Source of the DNA: a virus | Strand: one strand, 5' to 3' | Virus record (IMG/VR): IMGVR_UViG_3300028800_000101 | Location: 1 to 60,309 of that record | Length of the DNA: 60,309 bases | Shown here: positions 41,332 to 48,252 of the stretch, piece by piece | Layout of the letters: every line of letters starts with the position of its first letter | Position numbering within the stretch: position 1 is the stretch's first letter | Notes under the pieces: model-generated | Databases searched by the model: none | What the model was told of the DNA's origin: nothing | The model's input: only the letters and a program-made list of their open reading frames with translations | Made by a program: the position numbers and the translations under genes

Positions 41332-42498
41332 TCAAAGAATCCTCACAGTGCGGCCAGTATCGGCCACAGCATCAGCGGTCACAAGCCACAGAGTCGGAAT
41401 GATCTCGCTGGCTGGCTGGCCACTCCCGCACAAGTCTGTCAGATAGATCAGGCCGGCAATCCGCTCCCCGCCTTCGATCAGTTCGGCTGCGCGTGCGAAC
41501 GGCGCGGCGAAGTCGGTGCCGCCGCCGCCTTTGGCTATCAGCGGCACTTCCCCACCTGGTTCAATGCGATGCTCGGCTTGAATATCGGTGTCGCAATCGA
41601 GTAGGATCAAGCCGCAGTTCAATTCCCCACACGCGGAGGCCAGCAGTGCCGAGAACTCGGCGGCCAGCCAATCATCGATGCTGCCGCTCGTGTCGCGCAC
41701 GCCGATGATCCAGCCAATTTCATTCTGACGTTTTGTTGGATAAATGACCGGCTGCCAGGAGTGACGGCGCGGCGAGCGAGTCCAATCGTTCCGAGCTGAC
41801 GCGGAGTTGCGCACGAAGTCGGCAGTTTCGCGGCGCCAGTCGATTTGAACGGCGGCCACGCGGTCCAGGATGCGCTGCATGTCGCCCGGCACGTTGCCGG
41901 CGCCGCTCGCCTTGGCCGCCTGAGCCGCTTGAATGACGGCCCGCTCCCATTTATCGCGCAGGGTATCAGCCGGCGCACCGGCGGCTGGCTGGCCCGGATG
42001 ATCCGGCGCCGGCGCGCAGTACGAGCCGCATGAATCATCGGCGCCAGGTTTGCGCCCGCTCTGCGGCTGGCTCTGTAATGCGGCGTAAATCTCCTCTTCC
42101 GCCATGCCAGCGAATTTTCCATCGGCCAAGCCGCCGACAGGCATCGTCGCATCGTCAAAGCCGCCGTTGAGCAGCAAATTGATTGCATGATCGCACGCTT
42201 GGTTTGCAGTCTCATGGTTGACCGACCCGGCGGGGAATCGCCAAAGATGATGGTGCGCACAATGTAGCGTTTCATGGAGCAAGACAAATCGGGTTTCCTC
42301 GTCGGTCAGCTTTGTAAGAAACTGACGGTCCCACATTATGCACGTGCCGTCGGTGCAAGCGGTGTGGCCGTTCGGATTGCCGAGTCGGTCAGTCAGTTGC
42401 GCCATGAGTTGCGAATAGAACACCGCTTTCGGATTGCTGAGTGCCCACCATCGAGCTCTATCCAGTTTCAGGGTCAATTCGTTATCGGTCATATTCAT
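41332..42498 (-). CDS. VWA-domain protein with N-terminal metallopeptidase motif (DUF2201 type)
   Basis: 388 residues. The N-terminal half has HETLHCAH (His75, Glu76, His79, with His82 near), the zinc site of the putative metallopeptidase domain. The C-terminal part is a VWA-like domain with a MIDAS set: DTSGS (269-273), Thr328 in GGGGTDF and Asp355 in LTDLCG. Such proteins pair with MoxR-type AAA ATPases, and one lies upstream in the same operon. Together they may remodel or cleave a host or virion protein. The ATG overlaps the stop of glycine-repeat copy 3. Confidence 0.8.
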   Translation of the reverse strand: MNMTDNELTLKLDRARWWALSNPKAVFYSQLMAQLTDRLGNPNGHTACTDGTCIMWDRQFLTKLTDEETRFVLLHETLHCAHHHLWRFPAGSVNHETANQACDHAINLLLNGGFDDATMPVGGLADGKFAGMAEEEIYAALQSQPQSGRKPGADDSCGSYCAPAPDHPGQPAAGAPADTLRDKWERAVIQAAQAAKASGAGNVPGDMQRILDRVAAVQIDWRRETADFVRNSASARNDWTRSPRRHSWQPVIYPTKRQNEIGWIIGVRDTSGSIDDWLAAEFSALLASACGELNCGLILLDCDTDIQAEHRIEPGGEVPLIAKGGGGTDFAAPFARAAELIEGGERIAGLIYLTDLCGSGQPASEIIPTLWLVTADAVADTGRTVRIL

Positions 42499-42719
42499 AT
42501 GTTTAGTTTTTTCGATGTGCCACCGCCAAAGCCACCGCCAAAGCCATCGCCACCGCCAAAGCCATCGCCCCCGCCAAAGCCAAAGCCAAAGCCAAAGCCA
42601 AAGCCACCGCCAAAGCCACCGCCAAAGCCAAAGCCAAAGCCACCGCCATCTCCGATGATGTGTGGCGGTCCACCGGAGAACGTGGCTAGCGATTCAAGCT
42701 CGGTAGTGAATGGCGACAT
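42495..42719 (-). CDS. Glycine-repeat mini-protein, copy 3
   Basis: 74 residues. Head MSPFTTELESLATFSGGPPH, then a dense Gly-Phe/Gly-Gly repeat (GFGFGFGGGFGGG type) and end GTSKKLNI. It starts 9 bp after the 264-residue gene and ends in ATGA with the VWA gene. It is thus fixed inside the ATPase/VWA operon and likely translated in step with it. FG-type repeats are typical of self-associating low-complexity proteins. Confidence 0.6.
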   Translation of the reverse strand: MSPFTTELESLATFSGGPPHIIGDGGGFGFGFGGGFGGGFGFGFGFGFGGGDGFGGGDGFGGGFGGGTSKKLNI

Positions 42720-42728
42720 AAAACGAAT

Positions 42729-43523
42729 TCACGCCAGATTTAAATTCCCCAAAATGGTAGCAATTCGGTCCCCAGTGTCTTTGCGCGCAGTCTTGGCGTC
42801 CCGTAAAGCTTCTGCCTTTTGCGTTGCCGGCTCGCGCAGATCACGCGCAGCTTGGGCGATGATCGGATCATCCAAAAGGTTGAATCCTTCGCCGGCCAGC
42901 TCGCACACTTCGCGCAAGTTGTCCAAAGCAGATTGATAAAGTTTTCCGTCCGCCTTGCACACGTCGGCCAGGTGCCGGGCCGTCGTGACCAGTCGCTCGC
43001 GCAGTTCGGCTTGCCCAGCTTGCGCTGTTTCGTCAAGCCAATCGGACCAGGCGCCATCTGACGGGCATGGCAAATAGCGGGTAGCAAAAGCGAATTTGCT
43101 GGCCACCTTTTCACGTGTCGGCCATTTGCGGCCGTCAAACAAGCCATTCAGTTTGACCGGCGCCTCAAGTTTGATCGTCTCATAATCTGCCAAGAAATCA
43201 TTAACGAGAGCCGCATGTCGGCGTCCAAATTCCCCCATGACCAAGCTGTGCTCAAGTTCTTTGCCGCATGGCACGACGCGCAGACCATCCTGGACGGATG
43301 GCAACGTGATGCTTTTGTGCGCTGAATAAGCTTCGGCATGGAGTTTGTACAGCGCCGCGAGTGACGCATGATCGGTCAGGCGCACGATGACCTTGGCGGC
43401 ATTGCCGCTGGAATTCTGGCGGTTCACATCATTCGACGCTGGCCGGTTGAGTTTCTGCGCGCGCCACGCGCCAGTTGTTAGCGTTACGAGTTTGATCCGG
43501 CTTGCGAGTATTGAGTTTTGCAT
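42729..43523 (-). CDS. Middle gene of the AAA-VWA operon, 264 residues
   Basis: A helical protein with a basic start. Contains VIVRLTDHASLAALYKLHAE, LVMGEFGRRHAALVNDFLAD and a coiled C-terminal half (ELRERLVTTARHLADVCKAD). Size, helical build and place between AAA and VWA genes recall the DUF3150-type partner seen in similar phage triads, though this match is from memory. Leader aaacaactaacact is a variant of the recurring motif. Confidence 0.5.
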   Translation of the reverse strand: MQNSILASRIKLVTLTTGAWRAQKLNRPASNDVNRQNSSGNAAKVIVRLTDHASLAALYKLHAEAYSAHKSITLPSVQDGLRVVPCGKELEHSLVMGEFGRRHAALVNDFLADYETIKLEAPVKLNGLFDGRKWPTREKVASKFAFATRYLPCPSDGAWSDWLDETAQAGQAELRERLVTTARHLADVCKADGKLYQSALDNLREVCELAGEGFNLLDDPIIAQAARDLREPATQKAEALRDAKTARKDTGDRIATILGNLNLA

Positions 43524-43554
43524 AGTGTTAGTTGTTTAATTGTTTGATTTCCCC

Positions 43555-44595
43555 TTATTTCCCCACGGTGAACAGTCCTTGATTATCGGTGAACCATTTG
43601 ACCCATTCGCGGCATCCGCTCAGATGCGCGCCAAGCCGCCGGTAGGCATCCCGGGCGCCCAGGGCCGCCATGACCCGCGGCAGGCGCGAAATGTAGCGAA
43701 TGAACGCCGGAGCGGTCGGCGCCGTAACTGCGCGTCCGAGCGAGGTGACGATGAGCCACTGTGCGGACGGTTGATCCGGCAGCGGTGCGCCATCAGGATC
43801 AAGCCAGACTTGATCCGGAGACGGCAATTGCGATGCGAGCGCAGCGAACGCGAGAAACTCGGCTGCAGCCGGCTTGCCGATAACCGCCGCACATTGGGCA
43901 AGCGATTGAAGGCCAGCATTCCAGCGCTGGATCATGGCACCCCAGGATCGGTAATCGGCCATGCGAACGGACGGATCAGCGCAAGGTTTCCAAGCATATA
44001 ACGACTTCCCCACGGTGGACCTGTGCCAGGCGATGATCTCGACAGGCGCCGCGTTGTCCATCGCCCACTCGCACCACGACTCGACTTCATCGCGCCATTC
44101 CCCAAGCATTACCCCACCGTCAGGCTTATCCTCGCTGCCAGGTGTTGGAATCACATAGCATGAGTGGAATCGTGACCGGAGCGGCTCGCACAGCGAATTG
44201 ACACCGGCTTTGTCTCCTGGCCGATTTGTGGCGGCCCAAATTACGACGTTGTCCGGGAAAAAGCCTCCGTCGAACGTACGCATGAGCGCCGCTTGAACGT
44301 CCCCCGGCGCCTGCCCCAAATCATCGACAAAAAGTATAGTTGGCTCCTTGGTTGCGCGGAGTTCGGCTACATCGCAGAACGGTAGCTGGCGCGAAACCCC
44401 ACCGGGCACGTCCGGCACGATGCAACCGCTGATGTCAACGCGCTCCATCAGGCTCGCGCGCCACGTGACGACGCGGTAGCCGGCTGCGCGAGCGGTGGCG
44501 ATGATCCGGGCGGTCTTGCCGGTGCCGGGCGGACCGACCAACAGGACATTCTGGTGGGCGGACAGTTCGGAGCGTAGGGTTTGTGTCGAGTTCAT
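43555..44595 (-). CDS. MoxR/CobS-like AAA+ ATPase
   Basis: 346 residues. Walker A GPPGTGKT (21-28), MERVDISGCIVPD (the substrate loop common in MoxR-type), Walker B ILFVDDLGQA with Asp-Asp in place of Asp-Glu, sensor 1 IWAATNRPGD and an Arg finger in LCEPLRSRFHS. The C-terminal lid is about 150 residues. These ATPases act with VWA proteins as remodelling chaperones. It is the first of three genes that reach the VWA protein. Confidence 0.8.
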   Translation of the reverse strand: MNSTQTLRSELSAHQNVLLVGPPGTGKTARIIATARAAGYRVVTWRASLMERVDISGCIVPDVPGGVSRQLPFCDVAELRATKEPTILFVDDLGQAPGDVQAALMRTFDGGFFPDNVVIWAATNRPGDKAGVNSLCEPLRSRFHSCYVIPTPGSEDKPDGGVMLGEWRDEVESWCEWAMDNAAPVEIIAWHRSTVGKSLYAWKPCADPSVRMADYRSWGAMIQRWNAGLQSLAQCAAVIGKPAAAEFLAFAALASQLPSPDQVWLDPDGAPLPDQPSAQWLIVTSLGRAVTAPTAPAFIRYISRLPRVMAALGARDAYRRLGAHLSGCREWVKWFTDNQGLFTVGK

Positions 44596-44599
44596 AAAT

Positions 44600-44791
44600 T
44601 TAGTGGACTTCGTTTTTGCTCAAAAGCACGCACTCCCCGGTTGCCGGCACAAGCAACTCGACATGCCGCGATGTTTCGAGGTGGACGGGATAGGACTGGC
44701 CGTGCATTTGTTCGCCGAAGATCGTAATGAAGTGAATTTTTACAACGCACCGTTTGCCGGGCTGGGGATATTTGGCTTTCATTGTTTTCAT
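44600..44791 (-). CDS. Small beta-rich protein, 63 residues
   Basis: It ends 4 bp before the AAA start. Sequence like RCVVKIHFITIFGEQMHGQS suggests a small beta barrel. A second Met three codons in is an alternative start. No family was recognised. Confidence 0.5.
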   Translation of the reverse strand: MKTMKAKYPQPGKRCVVKIHFITIFGEQMHGQSYPVHLETSRHVELLVPATGECVLLSKNEVH

Positions 44792-44835
44792 GGATTATTT
44801 TAGTTATTTCATTGTGTTTGATCGTTAAATATCGT

Positions 44836-44997
44836 CTAAATTTCCCCACGCACAGGCTGAACCTCCGCGAGTGTCAGCCGCCGCTGCCCGCGCAGCGCCT
44901 GAACGAGCCGCGACAGCAGCGTGATACAGAGCGGGCGCCGGCGGTTGCAGCGGGGACGGAACGGGCGGTCAGGGGCGAATGTAATTGGAATATTCAT
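44836..44997 (-). CDS. Small basic protein, 53 residues
   Basis: Arg-rich (APDRPFRPRCNRRRPLCITL). It is preceded by an A-rich leader (agaaagcaaaaat) nearly the same as that before 45553. No family was recognised; the call rests on the shared leader and lack of overlap. Confidence 0.45.
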   Translation of the reverse strand: MNIPITFAPDRPFRPRCNRRRPLCITLLSRLVQALRGQRRLTLAEVQPVRGEI

Positions 44998-45018
44998 ATT
45001 TTTGCTTTCTTGTGATCA

Positions 45019-45219
45019 TTACATCGACACAAAATGCGAGTTCACCATGATCCGAAGCTCCGACTTGGTGCGGCAGCGTCCAAATTTTTCCGCGAGCATC
45101 AGATGGACCTGATCGGCAGTGAGCGTCAGCGTGACTCCATTCTCCCGGCAGGCCGCCGCAAATGTTGATTCGATGGTGCTCATTTTGAGCTTCGTTGGAA
45201 TTTCAGTCCAGGATTTCAT
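45019..45219 (-). CDS. Small hypothetical protein, 66 residues
   Basis: It starts one base after an AACAACGAA leader. Helical (STIESTFAAACRENGVTLTL, DQVHLMLAEKFGRCRT). A longer frame upstream overlaps the next gene and lacks a leader. No family was recognised. Confidence 0.5.
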   Translation of the reverse strand: MKSWTEIPTKLKMSTIESTFAAACRENGVTLTLTADQVHLMLAEKFGRCRTKSELRIMVNSHFVSM

Positions 45220-45220
45220 A

Positions 45221-45229
45221 TTCGTTGTT
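45221..45229 (-). promoter_or_regulatory. AACAACGAA leader motif of 45219
   Basis: Exact 9-mer on the minus strand, one base before the start codon. Confidence 0.6.
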
Positions 45230-45244
45230 TTTGATCTACAAACG

Positions 45245-45553
45245 TTATTCGGGCCGCGTGCCGCAATTTGGGGTCGCCGCACAGCACAGGCTCCAGAGTC
45301 CAGCCTGACGGTCGTCATCGGTGGCTTGCCGGCCATAGAGCGCGGCAAATGCGAGATCGAGTTGATCCTGGTCCACCTCTCCCATTTCGTCCTGCTCGTA
45401 GACCCATTCTGTCGACTGTTCGGCGGTCATTGCGTCGTCCAGTGGGATTGGCTGATCAGAGCAACCGCAGACCCATCCGGCATGTCCGTTGGTCATTGCG
45501 ATCATTTTCCCGCCGCCGCAGACGGGGCAGGGTGTGATTTCGTTGAGTTTCAT
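45245..45553 (-). CDS. Zinc-ribbon-like small acidic protein
   Basis: 102 residues. The start TPCPVCGGGKMIAMTNGHAG followed by WVCGC forms a likely zinc site. The rest is acidic (EWVYEQDEMGEVDQDQLDLA). A frame running on upstream through a Pro-rich stretch is a shadow of the Ala-repeat gene, so ATG 45553 is used. The leader contains the repeated hairpin at 45569. Confidence 0.55.
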   Translation of the reverse strand: MKLNEITPCPVCGGGKMIAMTNGHAGWVCGCSDQPIPLDDAMTAEQSTEWVYEQDEMGEVDQDQLDLAFAALYGRQATDDDRQAGLWSLCCAATPNCGTRPE

Positions 45554-45568
45554 ATTTTTGCTTTCTGT

Positions 45569-45620
45569 TTTTGTTGAATTTTCCGCATGCTCCCCACACG
45601 GAATGTGGGGAGACTGCGAA
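45569..45620 (-). promoter_or_regulatory. Repeated leader hairpin, copy A (before 45553)
   Basis: A 9-bp stem CTCCCCACA/TGTGGGGAG with a 5-nt loop. A 32-nt block (45569-45600) and a 15-nt block are identical to copy B at 46147. No T-run follows on the minus strand, so it is a leader element rather than a terminator. Confidence 0.55.
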
Positions 45621-45629
45621 AGATGGGTT

Positions 45630-46130
45630 TCATGCGAATGGGCAGGGAATAATTTCGCGGATTTTATCAGCCTGCCATTTTCGCTCCGCAAGGTAGGCGG
45701 CGGCGTAGGCGGCGGCGCAATCGGCGGCGTCGTAGGCGGCGTAGGCGGCGTAGGCGTCGTCGGCGGCGGCGGCGGCGGCGACGTGCGCGGCGGCGGCGTT
45801 GGCGGCGGCGTTGGCGGTGGCGTTGGCGGCGGCGTCGGCGGCGGCGGCGGCGGTGGCGGCGGCGGAGTCGGCGGAGTCGGCGGCGGCGGCGGCGGCGGCC
45901 ATTCGATTCGCTTCTGTTGACGTTTTGATCCATCGCTCCGCGAACTCGATTGCCAGTCTGACCGATGTCGGTTTGTCGAGTTGTGCCGTTTTTCGAAGCA
46001 ACCAGATAAGCCAGTCGCCGCGCTCGCAAGTATTCCAGATTTTTGCGGCGTCAAAGCCGCACGATTTTGCAAATAATGCTCCGTCTTGGCACGGCTTTAG
46101 GTCGATAATTTGTTGTTTGGTTAGATTCAT
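45630..46130 (-). CDS. Imm-5-like protein with long Ala-repeat tail
   Basis: 166 residues. Residues 10-70 (LKPCQDGALFAKSCG, TCERGDWLIWLLRKTAQLD) match the pattern of the Imm-5-like putative immunity family found in phages. Residues 78-150 are Ala-rich with spaced Asp, Asn and Tyr (AAYAAYDAADCAAAYAAAYL). These come from GCC/GCG runs and give long Pro- or Gly-rich shadow frames. A fused helical rod is likely. The start follows a double AACAACGAA leader and hairpin copy B. Function unknown; the immunity label is a family name only. Confidence 0.6.
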   Translation of the reverse strand: MNLTKQQIIDLKPCQDGALFAKSCGFDAAKIWNTCERGDWLIWLLRKTAQLDKPTSVRLAIEFAERWIKTSTEANRMAAAAAAADSADSAAATAAAAADAAANATANAAANAAAAHVAAAAAADDAYAAYAAYDAADCAAAYAAAYLAERKWQADKIREIIPCPFA

Positions 46131-46131
46131 A

Positions 46132-46148
46132 TTCGTTGTTTCGTTGTT
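46132..46148 (-). promoter_or_regulatory. Double AACAACGAA leader motif of 46130
   Basis: Two overlapping exact copies on the minus strand (46132-46140 and 46140-46148), one base before the start codon. Confidence 0.6.
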
Positions 46149-46202
46149 TTGTTGAATTTTCCGCATGCTCCCCACACGCTCGTCGTATGGGGAGACTGCG
46201 AA
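46147..46202 (-). promoter_or_regulatory. Repeated leader hairpin, copy B (before 46130)
   Basis: Same element as copy A with a longer loop: CTCCCCA/TGGGGAG stem, identical flanks, GCATGC palindrome. It is followed on the minus strand by the AACAACGAA leader. Confidence 0.55.
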
Positions 46203-46210
46203 CAATTCGG

Positions 46211-46681
46211 CTACGCTGCCGCCACCAGCCCAGCGAGCCGCCGGGCCGCGTCCGCCTGCGCGGCGACGTGCGCGGCGACGCGGGCAACCGTGGCCGTCCG
46301 ATACTCCGCGTCCGCGACCTGGCACTGGTCGCCGTAGCTGTCCAGGGCGGCGATCAGGTCGGCAAGCTGTGTGGGCGTCAGGTTCGACGCGATTTTCACA
46401 TTTCCAAGCGTAGCATTGCAGCATGATACGGTATGCCTATCGGTGGACTTGTGAGGGCCGGAGCAGTTGAACTGGCTGGTGAACGGGGCAGGTAGCGGTG
46501 TGACGACTGGCCACTCCGGGAGCTGGTCCATGTCGTCCAACTCGTTGACGCCGTCTTTGTGACGCCGGCAATAGCGATCGCACATGCTACCAAGTGCGGC
46601 ATCGATTCGTGCGGCTGCGCGGTTGATGCGAGCGGCGACTTGTTCGGGGGTTACGGAGGTTATGGTTTGGTATGTATTCAT
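46211..46681 (-). CDS. First gene of the minus-strand island, 156 residues
   Basis: It has helical ends (EQVAARINRAAARIDAALGS and a final Ala/Arg helix AAHVAAQADAARRLAGLVAA) around a Cys/His-containing middle (MCDRYCRRHKDG, DRHTVSCCNATLG). No family was recognised. ATG 46681 is used because the AACAACGAA leader lies before it; a longer frame starts inside the control region. Confidence 0.5.
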   Translation of the reverse strand: MNTYQTITSVTPEQVAARINRAAARIDAALGSMCDRYCRRHKDGVNELDDMDQLPEWPVVTPLPAPFTSQFNCSGPHKSTDRHTVSCCNATLGNVKIASNLTPTQLADLIAALDSYGDQCQVADAEYRTATVARVAAHVAAQADAARRLAGLVAAA

Positions 46682-46692
46682 TGTTGTATTTG

Positions 46693-46701
46693 TTCGTTGT
46701 T
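46693..46701 (-). promoter_or_regulatory. AACAACGAA leader motif of 46681
   Basis: Exact 9-mer on the minus strand, 11 nt before the start codon. It is the first leader of the island. Confidence 0.6.
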
Positions 46702-46867
46702 TCGGACTGCCAAACCGTATAGCTATCGTCGTGCCAACCGAAAACAGCGAATTTATTGGCATTTCGACGTGTCCAAAATTCAGAAGTGCAAAGTAACTTA
46801 GCTACGATTTCGAGTAAAGACGTGCAAAAGATCATAAACACATTGTCATTATTGAACAACTTCCACA

Positions 46868-46905
46868 TGGTAAGTAAATGACCACATGTGATAAGCAACT
46901 TACCA
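46868..46905. promoter_or_regulatory. Nested dyad element
   Basis: TGGTAAGT, 7 nt, CACATGTG, 7 nt, ACTTACCA. Outer and inner palindromes share exactly the same centre (between 46886 and 46887). This looks like a binding site for a symmetric protein. Confidence 0.5.
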
Positions 46906-47034
46906 CATCATCAATCGGTGCATACCATGTCCCGTGCCCTGCCCAGCCAGCCATCCGGTCAGCCAGAATGTCACCTCCGCAGCCCAATAGCCTCACCAGC
47001 GCCAGCCTAGACTAGCCAGCCAGCCGTATAGAGT

Positions 47035-47067
47035 GTGCCGACCGTGCCGACCGTGCCGACCGTGCCG
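47035..47067 (+). repeat. 9-bp tandem repeat GTGCCGACC
   Basis: Three full copies plus six bases of a fourth, at the left edge of the GC-rich array. Confidence 0.8.
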
Positions 47068-47122
47068 TGCGAGCTGAGTAGCCGGGCAGCTAGAGCGCGC
47101 AGCCGGGCTGCCGGTGGCCAGA

Positions 47123-47281
47123 GCCGGCGCCACGGGCCGGCGCCACGGGCCGGCGCCACGCGGCAGCCTGGCAGGGCCGAGCCGGCGCCACGGGCCGGGC
47201 CGGCGCCAACGCCGCAAGCAACAGCTGTGCCAACGACGTGCGCGGCACACGCGGAAGCTGGGCCGGCGCCGAGCCGGCGCC
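47123..47281. repeat. Seven-copy GCCGGCGCC array
   Basis: Copies start at 47123, 47136, 47149, 47181, 47199, 47262 and 47273. The first three are in 13-bp tandem (GCCGGCGCCACGG). Each contains the overlapping palindromes GCCGGC and GGCGCC. The layout is iteron-like. Confidence 0.75.
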
Positions 47282-47425
47282 ACGGGACGTGATTTTCGTA
47301 GGTACTACTACCCTAACCAAACGCCGACTCTAAGTTACGGAACTGTCCGACATTCTTATGAGAGTGGTGTTTTTGGCCTGTAACAAGTCAACTTTGTAAC
47401 ACCATTGACTGCGCGGCGTTATTGC

Positions 47426-48229
47426 ATGGCAACAGCACTGATTCAAGTTTCGATGCGGCTCCGCGGTGACGCGCTGGCTCAGGCTCTGCGCAAGGCCGCC
47501 GCCACGACAAGCAAGACGCAAGATTTCGCTGCTAATCGGGCGTGCAATGCGATTTCGTATAAGGCGTATCTAGCTATGCCGCGGGTATCGCCGGCGTCGA
47601 TTCCGCAGGAGCTTGAAGTATCAGTGCAGGGCGTGACGAAGACCGGGCGGCTGTCGCGCGCCAAGAAGCCGCGGCGGCACCATGTCGGCTCGCATCCGAG
47701 CAGCCTTGCGAGCAGGATCATACTGGCCAGCTTCTACGCAGGATCTCGGTTCAACGAGACTACCGGTCAGGTGTGGAAGCGCGAGAAGCCGGATACGCAC
47801 GGCACGGCGGCGTTCTGGGAATGGATTGCTGGAGCGGCGGAGCGGATGACGATGGCGCGCAGATCGAGCACCGGCTTCTTTGCGGCATGCGCCCGGGCGG
47901 TCAATGTGGGGTTTGGCATGGCCACGGGCAGATTCTTTAGCAAAATACCGGCACCGGTCATACCAAGTGGCGCGATGGATGTGAACAAGACATCGACGTT
48001 GCTGTCCAAAGGGCTGGCGCACGTGGAACCAGCCACAGGCGGCAGCGGCCTGGCTCGGTTCTCGGTTGCGGCGACAGAGCCGGACACGAAAGGCGAGAAT
48101 CATGCGTTGGAGCGGATTGCTGGCCGGGTATGGCAAAACGCCGTGGACCAGGAGACTGCTGCGATCAGCCAGCACACGGCGGAGTTCTACAAAGAAGCGC
48201 TGGCGCGTGGCGGGCTGAAAGTGCGCTAA
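47426..48229 (+). CDS. Tail-module protein, minor tail or completion candidate
   Basis: 267 residues from ATG 47426 (a TTG at 47405 is in frame). A basic N-terminus with helices (LAQALRKAAATTSKTQDFAA) and a repeated Ala/Arg pattern; the C-terminus is helical (AISQHTAEFYKEALARGGLK). It is the first gene of the tail operon, where head-tail completion proteins of the gpG/gp10 type lie. The exact role is not recognised. Confidence 0.5.
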   Translation: MATALIQVSMRLRGDALAQALRKAAATTSKTQDFAANRACNAISYKAYLAMPRVSPASIPQELEVSVQGVTKTGRLSRAKKPRRHHVGSHPSSLASRIILASFYAGSRFNETTGQVWKREKPDTHGTAAFWEWIAGAAERMTMARRSSTGFFAACARAVNVGFGMATGRFFSKIPAPVIPSGAMDVNKTSTLLSKGLAHVEPATGGSGLARFSVAATEPDTKGENHALERIAGRVWQNAVDQETAAISQHTAEFYKEALARGGLKVR

Positions 48230-48252
48230 TTTTGACTGCGAAAGGTGAATAG

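Larger units (their letters stand above)
46682..47425. other. 744-bp non-coding divergent region, candidate origin or control region
   Basis: The only long gene-free stretch. From the left it holds the promoter and leader of the island, an AT-rich part with a nested dyad (46868-46905), a 9-bp tandem repeat and a very GC-rich array of GCCGGCGCC. A 9-bp inverted repeat (GTAACTTAG 46793-46801, CTAAGTTAC 47330-47338) spans the array. Two TGTAACA copies 16 bp apart (47379, 47395) lie before the tail operon. Open frames here are low-complexity and overlap on both strands, so they are not called. Origin, packaging site and divergent promoter are all possible. Confidence 0.55.

Noticed and set aside
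39400-42660. Short tandem repeats that look like a CRISPR array
   Set aside because: The repeats are 6-bp coding units (GGC-NNT) without spacers of even length and no cas genes are present.
45489-45920. Plus-strand Gly-rich and minus-strand Pro-rich long frames over the Ala-repeat gene
   Set aside because: They are frame shadows of GCC/GCG runs. Only the Ala-rich frame has a family-like N-terminus, a leader and a clear start.
46993-47383. Several overlapping Arg/Pro/Ala frames on both strands in the GC-rich array
   Set aside because: Low-complexity products, frames on both strands, no leader or start signal; better explained by repeats without stop codons.
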